Shown here: positions 9,655 through 19,362 of the stretch, piece by piece
Position numbering within the stretch: position 1 is the stretch's first letter
Layout: each line of letters starts with the position of its first letter
Source of the DNA: GCA-2401735 sp051252095
GTDB taxonomy: Bacteria; Pseudomonadota; Gammaproteobacteria; Burkholderiales; Methylophilaceae
DNA length: 64,000 bases
Direction of reading: 5' to 3'
NCBI GenBank assembly: GCA_051252095.1
Contig: JBPOFK010000006.1
Coordinates: 70,556 to 134,555 of the forward strand
Notes under the pieces: generated by a model
Seen by the model: only the letters and a program-made list of their open reading frames with translations
Databases searched by the model: none
Told to the model about the DNA's origin: nothing
Program-made: the position numbers and the translations under genes

Positions 9655-10684
9655 TGTCTGTTCTTTTTTTATTCATACGCAAGTATAAATTGACCGTTTT
9701 TCTGGTCATTTGTTCAAGTGTCATTTCTTTTTTTGCAAGCTGTTGTGCGTTCAGCATTAACGCATGCCAATAACTGGGTGTGTCCAATAAGGTCTGTAAG
9801 CGATGACGTAACGTCACTGGGTCTTCTATTGGAACAATCAGTTGTTTGGGTAAGACTTCATTTGCAACTGGGACATCAGTAGATAACACTTTAACGCCAC
9901 ACAACAATGCTTCATTTAAAACATAGGAAAAACCTTCTCGTCGTGAAGCAATCACCAGCCCGTCTGCTGAACGCATCATTTTTGTCGGGTTATCGTGATG
10001 TCCTACTAACCGCACAACTATATTTTTCTTCATTAAGGCCACTCGCTTTTCAAGCGCTTTACGCGCTGGACCTTCACCTATGATGACGAGGCTAATATCC
10101 ATTCCATCAATAGCATCTAATAACACATCAAAGCCTTTTGCATGGACCAATCTACCAACTGCACAAATCACAGGCTTGTTTTGTGGTAAATGAAACGTTT
10201 GATGTAGGTCGTCTAAGGCGGAGGCGAGCGATTCGTCCGATAGCAGAATACCGTTGTAGATGACTTCTGCACCTCGATGATGTAATTGATTCGCGAGATA
10301 TTGACTAACACAAATCACATGGTTAAAGCGATGAAAAAGCTTAAATTGGCTTTTTATATTGTGCAATGTCACAACAGTAGGTGTTTTAATCAACCACTTC
10401 AGTGAGGCTAATAAACTGGCTGCTTTATTCGCCTGTGCATGAATAATATCAAACTGATGCTGACGTAAACTTTGATAGAGCTGAAACCATAACCAAGGGT
10501 TGTGCCGACTCAGTCGCATGTTAAGACCAATTGTCTCAATGTTCATGGGTAAGGTCTTCACAAAATCATGATCACCAATCACTAAAACGCGTTGATCTTG
10601 CGCAAGCAAACAAAGGCTTAACTCTCGCACATGCTTTTCCAATCCACCATTCCCATGACTGGCAATGATTTGACAAATAAACAT
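9644..10684 (-). CDS. Glycosyltransferase family 4
   Basis: 346-residue retaining GT-B enzyme. The N-terminus has HGNGGLEKHVREL (acceptor-side Gly loop). The C-terminal domain has AVGRLVHAKGFDVLLDA and the donor-binding E-x7-E motif in REGFSYVLNEAL followed by LSTDVP. It is likely an LPS core or surface glycan transferase, working with the neighbouring GT9 and GT4 enzymes. The start is ATG at 10684, two bases after the previous gene's stop. Sugar specificity cannot be inferred. Confidence 0.9.
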   Translation of the reverse strand: MFICQIIASHGNGGLEKHVRELSLCLLAQDQRVLVIGDHDFVKTLPMNIETIGLNMRLSRHNPWLWFQLYQSLRQHQFDIIHAQANKAASLLASLKWLIKTPTVVTLHNIKSQFKLFHRFNHVICVSQYLANQLHHRGAEVIYNGILLSDESLASALDDLHQTFHLPQNKPVICAVGRLVHAKGFDVLLDAIDGMDISLVIIGEGPARKALEKRVALMKKNIVVRLVGHHDNPTKMMRSADGLVIASRREGFSYVLNEALLCGVKVLSTDVPVANEVLPKQLIVPIEDPVTLRHRLQTLLDTPSYWHALMLNAQQLAKKEMTLEQMTRKTVNLYLRMNKKRTDNAE

Positions 10685-10686
10685 GT

Positions 10687-11820
10687 CTAACTTGCGCCTC
10701 GCTTACGCTCTAGCGCTAGTTCCTGATAAACAGCTAGTGTCTTTTCCAACACCTGTTTTAAGCTAAAAGCTTCATTCATAGGCACGCTTGGCGGCTGATG
10801 CAACCAACTTAGTGTTAGCATCACAGCCTCTGCCACATTGCCCACCTCAATGCATCCCTCAGGCAGTATTGTTGCCAACTGCTCGCTAACTCCACCGTGC
10901 GCATAGCCGATAACAGGTATACCCAAACTTAAAGCTTCTATTGTCGTACGACCAAAGGCCTCTGGCTCTGTTGAGAGCGAGTACACGATTTTAGATATTG
11001 CCATAATCTCTTTTAAATCATCTCTATGCCCAACGAATGTTACCCAGTCAGCCAACTCATGCTGCTTTACTTTTTTATTCAATTTTTTCAGATAACTCGC
11101 TTTACCTTTTTTTACTTCACCTACAATTAAGGCATGAAACGATCGATCATGTTTTACTAGCTGTGCGACCAAATCAATAAAGTCTTCCTGACCTTTCCAT
11201 TTTGTCACCCTTGCTGGCAAGACTAAGATCGCTTTATCTTTAGTAAGTGGGTACTGTTGATACCACTTTTTTAACCAAGATTTTTTAGGCTGATACCCAT
11301 GAGGGAATACATCGGCATCCACACCACGGTAAATGAGCCTTAATTGATCAGCATTCACGGGATAGTGAGTAGTGACATAGTCTCGAATCATTTCAGATAT
11401 CACAATGACTCGCTCCCCTTTCGTCATCACTTCGCTATAGGGGCTGACTGAATAGGGTCCATGTACTGTCGTGACCAATGCAGGTCTTGTTTTAGGATTC
11501 ATCTCTTTCCATGCAAGATAGGCAATCCATGCAGGAAAACGCGAACGTACATGCAAAATATCCACTTTTTCTTTTTCTAAAAACTGACGTAACTGATTGA
11601 CCAGTTTTAACGTTAATAAGGATTTTTTACCGATTGGCCAAGTGACATGTTCGCTACCTTGAGCTTCCAACTGCTCAACCATTCGTCCACCAGCTGAAAT
11701 GACAATTGACCTGTGCCCTTTTGCTGCTAAGTAAGCACCCACTTCTAATGTGCCGCGCTCTACCCCACCAGAGGCCAGGGCAGGGAGTATCTGCACTACC
11801 GTAAGCAAACGATTGACCAT
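10687..11820 (-). CDS. Glycosyltransferase family 4
   Basis: 377-residue GT-B protein. The N-terminus reads LPALASGGVERGTLEVGAYL (acceptor loop); the C-terminal half has VLPARVTKWKGQEDFIDL and the E-x7-E donor motif EAFGRTTIEAL, then PVIGYAHGGVSEQ. It resembles LPS core transferases of the WaaG/RfaG type found next to ELM1-like genes in betaproteobacteria. It is second in the operon, 4 bases after the ELM1-like gene. Confidence 0.9.
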   Translation of the reverse strand: MVNRLLTVVQILPALASGGVERGTLEVGAYLAAKGHRSIVISAGGRMVEQLEAQGSEHVTWPIGKKSLLTLKLVNQLRQFLEKEKVDILHVRSRFPAWIAYLAWKEMNPKTRPALVTTVHGPYSVSPYSEVMTKGERVIVISEMIRDYVTTHYPVNADQLRLIYRGVDADVFPHGYQPKKSWLKKWYQQYPLTKDKAILVLPARVTKWKGQEDFIDLVAQLVKHDRSFHALIVGEVKKGKASYLKKLNKKVKQHELADWVTFVGHRDDLKEIMAISKIVYSLSTEPEAFGRTTIEALSLGIPVIGYAHGGVSEQLATILPEGCIEVGNVAEAVMLTLSWLHQPPSVPMNEAFSLKQVLEKTLAVYQELALERKRGAS

Positions 11821-11824
11821 TTAA

Positions 11825-12823
11825 CTAAAATTCAAGCTGTATTTGGAGACCAGATCGACCCGGTTTCACTGCCCCGTCTGACTGCATCCAAGAGTGCAAT
11901 ATCCACTGACTGCAGCGATCAGACTCAAGAAAACCAACTGCTGTCTTCAATTTATTTTGATAAACCTGTAAAAAATCGAACCTGACAACAAAGCCTTGAT
12001 GAATTAATTTCTGAATCCCTCTTGTGATGCGGCTATCACGCTTCACAGACATATTCAGCAAGCCAACGGCCACCTGTGCAGTCAGCGCTTCATAGACCAT
12101 AGACACAGAGTCTTCGGTAACCCATGTATAAGCACTTTTAGCGAGCTTGTTTGCCACCCAACCTTTGCCCGTTTCTTCAAACGGTACGATTGTTAAGTTA
12201 GAAAAATGAATTCTTTTCACTGCCGCTATAAATGCTTTCGGCGTTCTGCGAGAAGTGGTTAATGTATATTCAATATTCTGATTGTGGTTCACCAGTTCAT
12301 ACACTTGCGCAATTAACTTTAGAGTATCCCATTCACAGTGCTTGGAAGGCCCACCTATCAGAATCAGCGCCTGATTCTGATAATGCTCACCCTCGGGCTG
12401 GATAGGGTTCAATACACCTTTCGTTTGGATATACTCACCACGCCCTTGATACTGGTCATGCTCCGGGATTAAGCATAAATCAAAGAGTGATACGGGTATT
12501 GTTGGCTGCATTAACACAATCGTCTTACCGCCATAGGCTTTTTTTGCAGCAAGCATATGTAAATGTGTCGCATGACCAGCGCCAACAATTAAATCAGGCA
12601 AGGGAAGTCCAGCACCCAAGCCCCAAGTACCCGTCAAATAGCTCACGAGCGCTTCAAGCCCATTACTCACTTCTATATCAATATAATGGCATGCTGCTTG
12701 TTTTGCCAAAGCTTTCACTAGGCCTAATGATTGACTCTCATGTCCGGCTTTACCATCAATTAGCCGCCAAACAATCAATTGGCTACCTTCAGTGAAACTA
12801 GGTTTCTTCTTCAAACTATTCAT
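11825..12823 (-). CDS. ELM1/GtrOC1 family putative glycosyltransferase (DUF1022)
   Basis: 332 residues. RLIDGKAGHESQSLGLVKAL at the N-terminus (IDGKxGHxxQ), then PDLIVGAGHATHL, LIGGPSKH and TTSRRTPKAF are hallmarks of the ELM1-like family (COG3660), named after a plant mitochondrial fission protein but glycosyltransferase-like in bacteria. Its position at the head of a glycosyltransferase operon supports a role in LPS core or surface sugar assembly. No biochemical function can be assigned. It is the first gene of the operon; the promoter should lie in 12824-12943. Confidence 0.85.
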   Translation of the reverse strand: MNSLKKKPSFTEGSQLIVWRLIDGKAGHESQSLGLVKALAKQAACHYIDIEVSNGLEALVSYLTGTWGLGAGLPLPDLIVGAGHATHLHMLAAKKAYGGKTIVLMQPTIPVSLFDLCLIPEHDQYQGRGEYIQTKGVLNPIQPEGEHYQNQALILIGGPSKHCEWDTLKLIAQVYELVNHNQNIEYTLTTSRRTPKAFIAAVKRIHFSNLTIVPFEETGKGWVANKLAKSAYTWVTEDSVSMVYEALTAQVAVGLLNMSVKRDSRITRGIQKLIHQGFVVRFDFLQVYQNKLKTAVGFLESDRCSQWILHSWMQSDGAVKPGRSGLQIQLEF

Positions 12824-12943
12824 TCAATGACTCTATTAGCGCTACTTTCAATAACGCTAATGTAGAATAGTTTTGTGTCAGGAATAATGCAGGATTATGA
12901 AGCTTTTTTTATTGATCATTCATCATGCATATACTTATTACAA

Positions 12944-12960
12944 TAATGCATATTGCATTA
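12944..12960. repeat. Perfect inverted repeat between two minus-strand operons
   Basis: TAATGCA-TAT-TGCATTA, 7-base arms with a 3-base centre. It sits 121 bases upstream of the ELM1-like gene and 113 bases after the end of system A. There is no T-run, so it is an operator candidate rather than an intrinsic terminator. Nothing else was seen in 12824-13072; a 60-codon frame there has no family features. Confidence 0.3.
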
Positions 12961-13072
12961 CTTGCCCGTTTTGCTCCATTCCAACTAAAATATTGCCACA
13001 AGCTTTTGCTTATACCTTAACACCATGTAAACTTAAATATGCATGGAGTGATTCTGTTGTAAGCTCTAATCA

Positions 13073-13732
13073 TCACTGACATAACCGCCTGTTCCTGCCT
13101 TTACATGACTCAAACAACTTAGATTCCGCCTGCTCTATATAATAAGCATCCGCATTTAACATAACATAACGCTCTTGATGAATAATTGATGTGGTTAGCA
13201 ATAGCTCAACATTCGTTTCACCTGGGTTCTTTGCATTGTATGCATCGTATGCACCAGCCATACCGATGGTCGCCAAGCCGTTAACAAAATTCAAATGCTC
13301 AAACACGTCTCTTAAAATCCACAAACTAGCCACACCCACTGTCGCCACTCCTGGTTTATAGCCAAACTCCTCTGGATTAAGCGTTTCTGCATGCTTAATC
13401 ACTTGTGTATCAAACTCTATTTCCAATGCACCTTCTTTTTTAGTTGAAACAACTGCACCGGCCTTAATAAAGTTAGCAATTAGATATTTTCTAAATGCAT
13501 AGTTAAAAACCGTTTTTGTATTCGGCAATATATAAAGCGGGGTATCATCTGCAAAGCCTTTCTCTGCCAACACTGCCTTTGTTTGTGAAACAGCATCTTG
13601 AGAAACCAGATTCCAATGCTCAGCAGCAATTAATTTTTTTTGCTTTGATTCTGGGAAGTTTTCTGCTTGCGGCCGATCAGTAACACAAGCCGACAATAAA
13701 GTTAAAGTTAAAATAATCGTTAAAATTCTCAT
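13073..13732 (-). CDS. Lipoprotein of pilus/secretion system A, unknown function
   Basis: 219 residues from ATG 13732, which has AAGGA 8 bases upstream and puts the signal peptide at the N-terminus; a start 7 codons earlier would lengthen it without benefit. The lipobox LLSAC directs lipidation at Cys 15. The mature part has a mixed alpha/beta pattern and a Gly/Ala-rich central hydrophobic segment (GVATVGVASLWILRD). It is the last gene of the system A operon, directly after the secretin. That suggests a pilotin-like or secretin-associated role, which is inference only. No family was recognised. Confidence 0.8.
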   Translation of the reverse strand: MRILTIILTLTLLSACVTDRPQAENFPESKQKKLIAAEHWNLVSQDAVSQTKAVLAEKGFADDTPLYILPNTKTVFNYAFRKYLIANFIKAGAVVSTKKEGALEIEFDTQVIKHAETLNPEEFGYKPGVATVGVASLWILRDVFEHLNFVNGLATIGMAGAYDAYNAKNPGETNVELLLTTSIIHQERYVMLNADAYYIEQAESKLFESCKGRNRRLCQ

Positions 13733-13753
13733 GAATAATCCTTGTCCAAACAT

Positions 13754-16039
13754 TTACCACTCACTCTCAGTTAATGGCTCAATCACATCTCTTGAAATAT
13801 CATCCGACTCATGTGGGGTATCGATGATATGAGGTGTGATAAGTAAAATAAGCTCTCGCTTGCTTTTTTCTTTTACCTTTCGCTTAAAGAACTCTCCTAT
13901 AATGGGGAAGTCGCCAATAACTGGTACTTTTTGAATATCCTCACTATCAGTAGCATCAATTAAACCGCCAATTGCAATCGTTAGCCCATCCTTGGCAACA
14001 ACCGTCCCTTGAATGTTAGAAGTACGAACAGAATCGACATTAAAGCTCTGAACGGTATTTCCAACAGGAATCGGAATGGTGCTACCGCCACGCACAAGCG
14101 AAGAAGCATCTTGTTGAATCAATAAAGTCACTGTTTTGTCGCCATTGATATTTGGCATTACTTGCAGCGTGTTACCAATATCTCTAATTTCTGTAATAGG
14201 TACGATAGCTGGGTTTGTTGCTACCAATCCATTCGTTGTTCCTGTCACCGCTTCAAACCCTGTTGTCACCACCTGTTCAGTCCCAACAAAAACACGTGCT
14301 GGCTTTTTATTGGTGGTTAGCAATATCGGAGAACTTAAAGTATTAATGCGATTATTTTGTTGCAATAATTGGATGCGCGCGCGAATCTTATCGCTTAAAA
14401 ATTGATAAACAAATGTGCCCCCTTCTAAAGCAAAGTTTCCAAGCCCTAAAATATGCGAAACACCCAGATTAACCACACCAGATTGAGTCTGTGTCGTGCC
14501 GCCAACCGTCGTAGTTGTATCAACATTAATCGGCGCAATGGTTCCTAATGGATTTTTTGCTTGATCTGTCAACGGGCCTTGAAGAGTATCACTACTGGGC
14601 ATGAAATCTAAATCAGTTATTCTGCGATAGAAGTCACCGACATCCAATGACAAAATTTTCATTTCTAACAATACTTGTTTTGTCGGCAGGTCTAGTTGTT
14701 TGACTAATGCTTCGATATCCTTCATGACCGCCACATCACTTGTTCTAACAATCATCAAATCCTGCTCTCTATTGAGCGTCACATAGATAGGTTGTTCATT
14801 CGTCGCCAGCGCACCAAGCTTGTCCGTTCCTATAGCATCCTGATTGCCCACGGCTTCTGCCACGTCTTCAAGACCCTCTAATTGAGAAGCGGTCACTTGA
14901 TTTGCTATATCAGCTTTTGTTTCATTCACACTTTGCACATTTTGATTGCCTGTACCCCCCCCTCTTGAAACAGTACTGTTGCCCCTATTATTTCGGTTGC
15001 TTCTACCTCTTGTATTATTTGACCTGCCAACTCCTGAACTAGCAGTGCCTGATGATAAGGTTTGCATGACCGTATCATCAAACATCCCGTATGAAAGAAT
15101 GACCCTTCTACCATAAAGGTCCTGAACTGTGGTTGCAATCAGCATTGGATTAGGATGTAGTAGCTTAAATACTCGTGTTACATCCTCACGATACACAATT
15201 AAGTCACGTGCATACTCATCTGTACTCATAATGCGGTATGTCCCACTTTTTTTATCCTTCCGATACCAGAGCCCACTATTTTTTGTAATGGTTTCCAAGG
15301 CATTAATTACCGTAATACTTTGTAGAAAAACAGTGACATTTTTTTTGGCAGCTTTTTCCGTGGCAACAAAGTTCAGACCAGAAATATCAGCTAATGCCCT
15401 AGTGACATCTAAAATATTGGCTTGATTAAACTCCAGCCGGCTAATGATTGCCTTTTCAGCGCCTAATTCAGACTTGTTACCCAATGACGCTTTAGTTTTA
15501 GCTGTTCGCTTTATATCCACAAGCTCTTCACCCGTAACTAAGTTCAAGCTATCATCATGCTTTAATCTTTCTTTAGCTGCTTTAATCTTTTTTAGCCGTT
15601 CTACTGCATTCGCAGCGTCATCTTTTGTTTTAACCACGATACCTTGTTGTTGTGATGGTGGTAACAAATCAAGCGCCGCGACTTCATTCTGAGACGCCTT
15701 CTCTAAAGGCTGGTCGCTTATAGAAAGTGTAGGCGCCGCCACGTGACTTAAAGTGTTCGCTTGTACTGGAGTTTGTTTTGTTTGTAGTTTTAAGTCAGGC
15801 GATTGTTTAGGTATCTCATTCATTTTTGTTTTAGTGTATTCAACAAAGCTACTTCCTAATGGGGTAGTTTTAATAACTTTAGACACTTGAATATTGCCTT
15901 CTTCCACACCTAATGGAATCACTTCATCTGCAATAGCTGGGCTCAAGACAACTAGCGAGCCAACCCAAACGCTTATTAACAAACTTGTAGGTCTATTTAA
16001 TTTCAATGGTTTCTTAATCACAACACTCTCACTCAACAT
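13754..16039 (-). CDS. Secretin (GspD/PilQ/MshL-type outer membrane channel), system A
   Basis: 761 residues. A signal peptide spans about 18-37 (LLISVWVGSLVVLSPAIADE), followed by a long linker. A short secretin/TonB-type domain begins near 205 (LEFNQANILDVTRALADISGLNF). The secretin core runs from about 470 to the end, with IGGLIDATDSEDIQKVPVIGDFPIIGEFF and the terminal ELILLITPHIID. A Ser/Gly/Asn/Arg-rich insert (around residues 330-365) interrupts the N domains. No lipobox is seen, so the adjacent lipoprotein may help outer-membrane insertion. It forms the multimeric gate through which a system A filament or substrate would pass. Confidence 0.93.
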   Translation of the reverse strand: MLSESVVIKKPLKLNRPTSLLISVWVGSLVVLSPAIADEVIPLGVEEGNIQVSKVIKTTPLGSSFVEYTKTKMNEIPKQSPDLKLQTKQTPVQANTLSHVAAPTLSISDQPLEKASQNEVAALDLLPPSQQQGIVVKTKDDAANAVERLKKIKAAKERLKHDDSLNLVTGEELVDIKRTAKTKASLGNKSELGAEKAIISRLEFNQANILDVTRALADISGLNFVATEKAAKKNVTVFLQSITVINALETITKNSGLWYRKDKKSGTYRIMSTDEYARDLIVYREDVTRVFKLLHPNPMLIATTVQDLYGRRVILSYGMFDDTVMQTLSSGTASSGVGRSNNTRGRSNRNNRGNSTVSRGGGTGNQNVQSVNETKADIANQVTASQLEGLEDVAEAVGNQDAIGTDKLGALATNEQPIYVTLNREQDLMIVRTSDVAVMKDIEALVKQLDLPTKQVLLEMKILSLDVGDFYRRITDLDFMPSSDTLQGPLTDQAKNPLGTIAPINVDTTTTVGGTTQTQSGVVNLGVSHILGLGNFALEGGTFVYQFLSDKIRARIQLLQQNNRINTLSSPILLTTNKKPARVFVGTEQVVTTGFEAVTGTTNGLVATNPAIVPITEIRDIGNTLQVMPNINGDKTVTLLIQQDASSLVRGGSTIPIPVGNTVQSFNVDSVRTSNIQGTVVAKDGLTIAIGGLIDATDSEDIQKVPVIGDFPIIGEFFKRKVKEKSKRELILLITPHIIDTPHESDDISRDVIEPLTESEW

Positions 16040-16069
16040 CTGTTTTATAGATTTAAATACTTTGATTAT

Positions 16070-16495
16070 TTAACGAACAATAATGACTTGGTTAACTCGT
16101 CCAGACTGTACCTTCACCCCATTGGGGCCCACATCAACAATCTTGAGCACGCCGCTATTCCCAATCGCATGCAAACCAATCTCATCCCCTTTACTCACCA
16201 TATAGACACCAGCGCCTTCTATCTCTAATAAAGCAGTGGCTTTTTTGGTATTCTTAGTGACATAACCTTTTAAGCGCATTTTGGGCGCATTTTGTGCCCC
16301 TAGACCATAGCCTGGAATAAACCCTCCATAGCTTGCATTTGATCGTTGAGAAGGCTGCATACCTGCCTCGGCATACATTCTGTCACTTGTCGTAAATGGA
16401 TCTCTCACAACCTCCCCACTCAAATACTGCTGACTTCCCGCTGCAACTGCATTCGCACTAAGTAGTAATAGTAAAATTATCCAAATTTGCTTCAT
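16070..16495 (-). CDS. GspC/PilP/MshK-like periplasmic protein, system A
   Basis: 141 residues with a cleavable signal peptide (hydrophobic residues 4-18, ending ANAVAA). After an RDPF motif typical of GspC/PilP-type proteins comes a compact beta domain (about 72-141) with MRLKGYVTKN and VYMVSKGDEIGLHAIG, resembling the homology region that contacts the secretin. Likely role: periplasmic link between the inner-membrane platform and the secretin. It sits 8 bases after gspF-like and 30 before the secretin in the same operon. Confidence 0.7.
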   Translation of the reverse strand: MKQIWIILLLLLSANAVAAGSQQYLSGEVVRDPFTTSDRMYAEAGMQPSQRSNASYGGFIPGYGLGAQNAPKMRLKGYVTKNTKKATALLEIEGAGVYMVSKGDEIGLHAIGNSGVLKIVDVGPNGVKVQSGRVNQVIIVR

Positions 16496-16503
16496 ATATC
16501 TCC

Positions 16504-17718
16504 TTAACTTGCCAATGCAAACAGCGCCATGAAAAAAGCGTAGTAAACAAATCCGACAATGGTTCCAATTACTAAAATAAGGACAGGTTCTATCAAGGAA
16601 GTCATTCGCTTAACACCGACTTCCAACCGTTCTTCATAAAAACCACCTAGCTCATGTAATATTTGATCCAAAGAACCAGTCTGTTCACCAACCATCGTCA
16701 TTTGCGGCACCAAACTAGGCACTCCTTTGCCAGTGATACTGGACGATAAATCTCTGCCCATTTTAATTTTTTCAGCAGCCGCCTTTAAATGGTTAGATAT
16801 CAACCGATTACTAATAACATTACTGGTAATTTTTAATGATTCAAAAGCTGTTAAACCACTACGCAGCATCATTGAGACTGACCAACTAAACTCAGCCATT
16901 GCACTATAATTAAGTAGCTTCCCCACCACTGGTAGCTTTAGCAATAAAGTATCAATCACTAAGCGCCCTTTGGCCGTGGCATAGATTAAGGCCACCATGA
17001 TTGCTAATATCACAGTAAAACCAAAAATGTATCCGCCTTTGGTCACAACAAAATCAGAAAGGTCGATTAATAACTGCGTTGGCTCAGGTAATTTTTTGCC
17101 TCTACCAGCTAAAAATTTAGCAAACTTCGGAATAATGACGGTTAACAAGCCGATAATCACAACAATAGCTGCTAAAATCACAAAAGCTGGATAAATCATG
17201 GCATTGATGGTTTGCGATCTAAGAGCTAATTTTTTTTCTAAATGCTCTGCAATTCGCAACATCACCGCGTCGATTGCTCCCGTACTCTCCCCAGCAAACA
17301 CCATATTGGCGGCGATGGGCGGAAACACTTCTTTTTTCTGTTTTTTCATCGCGGTCGATAATGCACTGCCACGCTCCACATCTCTAATTAGCGTGGGAAT
17401 CACATAATGCAATCGACCACTAAATTGATTAGCTGAAATTTTCAGCGCATGTAACATTGGTAAGCCTGCACGCAACATAAAAGCCATTTGCTTAAAGAAA
17501 AAAACTAAATCTCGCTTTGACACAGATCGGTTATTCGCTAGAAATTTTTTAACCCCCCCTGTGCCTTTACCTAAGCTATTGTCTCCTTGTGAAATAGTGA
17601 CAATAAATAAACCACGCTCTCTTAATAAAGCAGTTGCTGTATTACTATCCAAAGCATCTACTACGCCTTTTGTTTCTTTGCCATCCACATTCAGTGCGGT
17701 ATACGTAAAGCTAGCCAT
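16504..17718 (-). CDS. Type II secretion/type IV pilus platform protein GspF/PilC-like, system A
   Basis: 404 residues in two repeated GspF domains (about 70-190 and 270-395). There are three hydrophobic helices (near 170-195, 220-240 and 372-400) and the duplicated F-domain signatures FFKQMAFMLRAGLPMLHALK and FSWSVSMMLRSGLTAFESLK. Polytopic inner-membrane platform that turns ATPase motion into pilin addition. Its start overlaps the end of the ATPase gene by 8 bases. No defects seen. Confidence 0.95.
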   Translation of the reverse strand: MASFTYTALNVDGKETKGVVDALDSNTATALLRERGLFIVTISQGDNSLGKGTGGVKKFLANNRSVSKRDLVFFFKQMAFMLRAGLPMLHALKISANQFSGRLHYVIPTLIRDVERGSALSTAMKKQKKEVFPPIAANMVFAGESTGAIDAVMLRIAEHLEKKLALRSQTINAMIYPAFVILAAIVVIIGLLTVIIPKFAKFLAGRGKKLPEPTQLLIDLSDFVVTKGGYIFGFTVILAIMVALIYATAKGRLVIDTLLLKLPVVGKLLNYSAMAEFSWSVSMMLRSGLTAFESLKITSNVISNRLISNHLKAAAEKIKMGRDLSSSITGKGVPSLVPQMTMVGEQTGSLDQILHELGGFYEERLEVGVKRMTSLIEPVLILVIGTIVGFVYYAFFMALFALAS

Positions 17719-19360
17719 TCAAATTCCTCTTAATGGTCACTTTTTGCACTTCTTCTAACGTTGTTACGCCTAGCTTCACTTTGGCAATACCGTCATCCCA
17801 CATATGACGCAAGCGCTCTCCTGCTTCAGTCTCTAAGGCCTCTTCAGTACAACCTCTTGCAACAAGCCTACGTAAATCATCATCAAACCAAAGCGACTCA
17901 AACAAACCGACTCGTCCGCGATAGCCCGTTCCCTGACAAATAGCGCAACCATGGGCATGATGTAGTTGAAATGAATCTTTGCTGGGCAGTGCTAACAGTT
18001 GCTTTTCTTCGTCTGTTGCTTCTTCAATCGATTTACAATGCTCACATAGCCGCCTAATCAAGCGTTGCGCAATAACAGCAGTCATTGTTGAACCAATTAA
18101 AAATGGCTCACAACCAATATCAACTAATCGAGAAATGCTGCCTGCCGCAGTATTCGTATGTAAGGTAGAGAACACTAAATGACCTGTCATTGCCGCCTTT
18201 AATGCAGTATCAGCTGTTTCCTCATCCCTAATTTCACCTACCATTAACACATCTGGATCATGTCTTAAAAAAGAACGCAAAGCGCTAGAAAAGCTAATCT
18301 TTGCCCCTGTTTGGATTTGAGAAACGCCATCAATCACATACTCAATCGGATTTTCGACTGTCATGATGTTGATGTCTGGTGCGCTAATTTCTCTTAAAGC
18401 TGCAAATAAGGTTGTTGATTTACCACTCCCCGTGGGACCTGTAATTAACACCATACCAAAAGGTTGTCGTATGGCTTGTCCAAAGCGGCGCAGCTCATCT
18501 GCAGACATGCCAAGTTTTTCCAACGTTAAATCTTTGGCGTCCTGACCTAGAATACGCATCGTTACTCGCTCACCTAAACGTGTCGGTGCAGTGGCAACAC
18601 GCACATTAAATTCCAAGTCTATCGGCGCGCCCAAGTGATAAGACATACCACCATCTTGCGGTTCTCGTTGCTCTGCAATATCCAAATCTGCCAATACTTT
18701 AATGCGTGAGATTAAGCCATTCGCTACCGCTTCATTCATTGGCATATCCGTCACAAACTCTTGCAACTTTCCATCAACGCGTAGCCGTACTCTTAAGCCC
18801 AACTCATCTTGCATGATATGAATATCTGATGACCGCCTTAAGTAAGCTTCTTTGAACACCGCGTCTAGTAGCGCAACCAAATCAACTTCTGCTTTACTAT
18901 CCACCGCATCTGGAATGCTTTGATTCATTTCAAAGTAAGCGCGACTAATAACCGTATCTAACATAGCGGGCTCACCCAAGCCAATTTTCAAAGGCTTATT
19001 AAGGACTCGTCTGACTGTATCAATACTAGCGCGATCATCAGGATCAGCCGTTGCTAGCAAGATAGTGTCATCTGCTAGCAAAAGCGGTAAATATTTTTTC
19101 CGCTTAACGAGCGCTGATGGAATTTTTTTGAGCAGCTCACCATTTGGCTGCATTTGGCTGAATTCAACATAAGGAATTCCACGTTGCTCAGCTGCTGCTC
19201 GATAAAATGCATTTTTAGGCAATCGATAATTAACCATCAGCATGTCGAGCACATCTAACCGCTGGCGCCGTGCAACAGAGCGCAGCTTTTCAAGCTGTTC
19301 ACGCTGAATCATCTCGCGCTTAAGTGCTGCGTCAATCAACTGCTCTGTGCTCAATGCCAT
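17711..19360 (-). CDS. Assembly ATPase GspE/PilB-like, system A
   Basis: 549 residues, close to the GspE/PilB norm. The N-terminal MshEN-like region (about 1-150) lacks the RLGxxL...G...L...L..Q cyclic-di-GMP signature. The ATPase core has Walker A GPTGSGKSTTL near 307, Asp box (EIRDEETAD), His box (GHLVFSTLHTN) and the zinc tetracysteine CEHC...CAIC. Cytoplasmic hexameric motor powering filament extension. The start is ATG 19360, two bases from the PilO-like gene. Confidence 0.95.
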   Translation of the reverse strand: MALSTEQLIDAALKREMIQREQLEKLRSVARRQRLDVLDMLMVNYRLPKNAFYRAAAEQRGIPYVEFSQMQPNGELLKKIPSALVKRKKYLPLLLADDTILLATADPDDRASIDTVRRVLNKPLKIGLGEPAMLDTVISRAYFEMNQSIPDAVDSKAEVDLVALLDAVFKEAYLRRSSDIHIMQDELGLRVRLRVDGKLQEFVTDMPMNEAVANGLISRIKVLADLDIAEQREPQDGGMSYHLGAPIDLEFNVRVATAPTRLGERVTMRILGQDAKDLTLEKLGMSADELRRFGQAIRQPFGMVLITGPTGSGKSTTLFAALREISAPDINIMTVENPIEYVIDGVSQIQTGAKISFSSALRSFLRHDPDVLMVGEIRDEETADTALKAAMTGHLVFSTLHTNTAAGSISRLVDIGCEPFLIGSTMTAVIAQRLIRRLCEHCKSIEEATDEEKQLLALPSKDSFQLHHAHGCAICQGTGYRGRVGLFESLWFDDDLRRLVARGCTEEALETEAGERLRHMWDDGIAKVKLGVTTLEEVQKVTIKRNLNG

Positions 19361-19362
19361 CG

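Noticed and set aside
12897..13079. 60-codon plus-strand frame between two minus-strand operons
   Set aside because: No ribosome site, no recognisable domain, biased composition (Tyr, Cys, His); likely chance.
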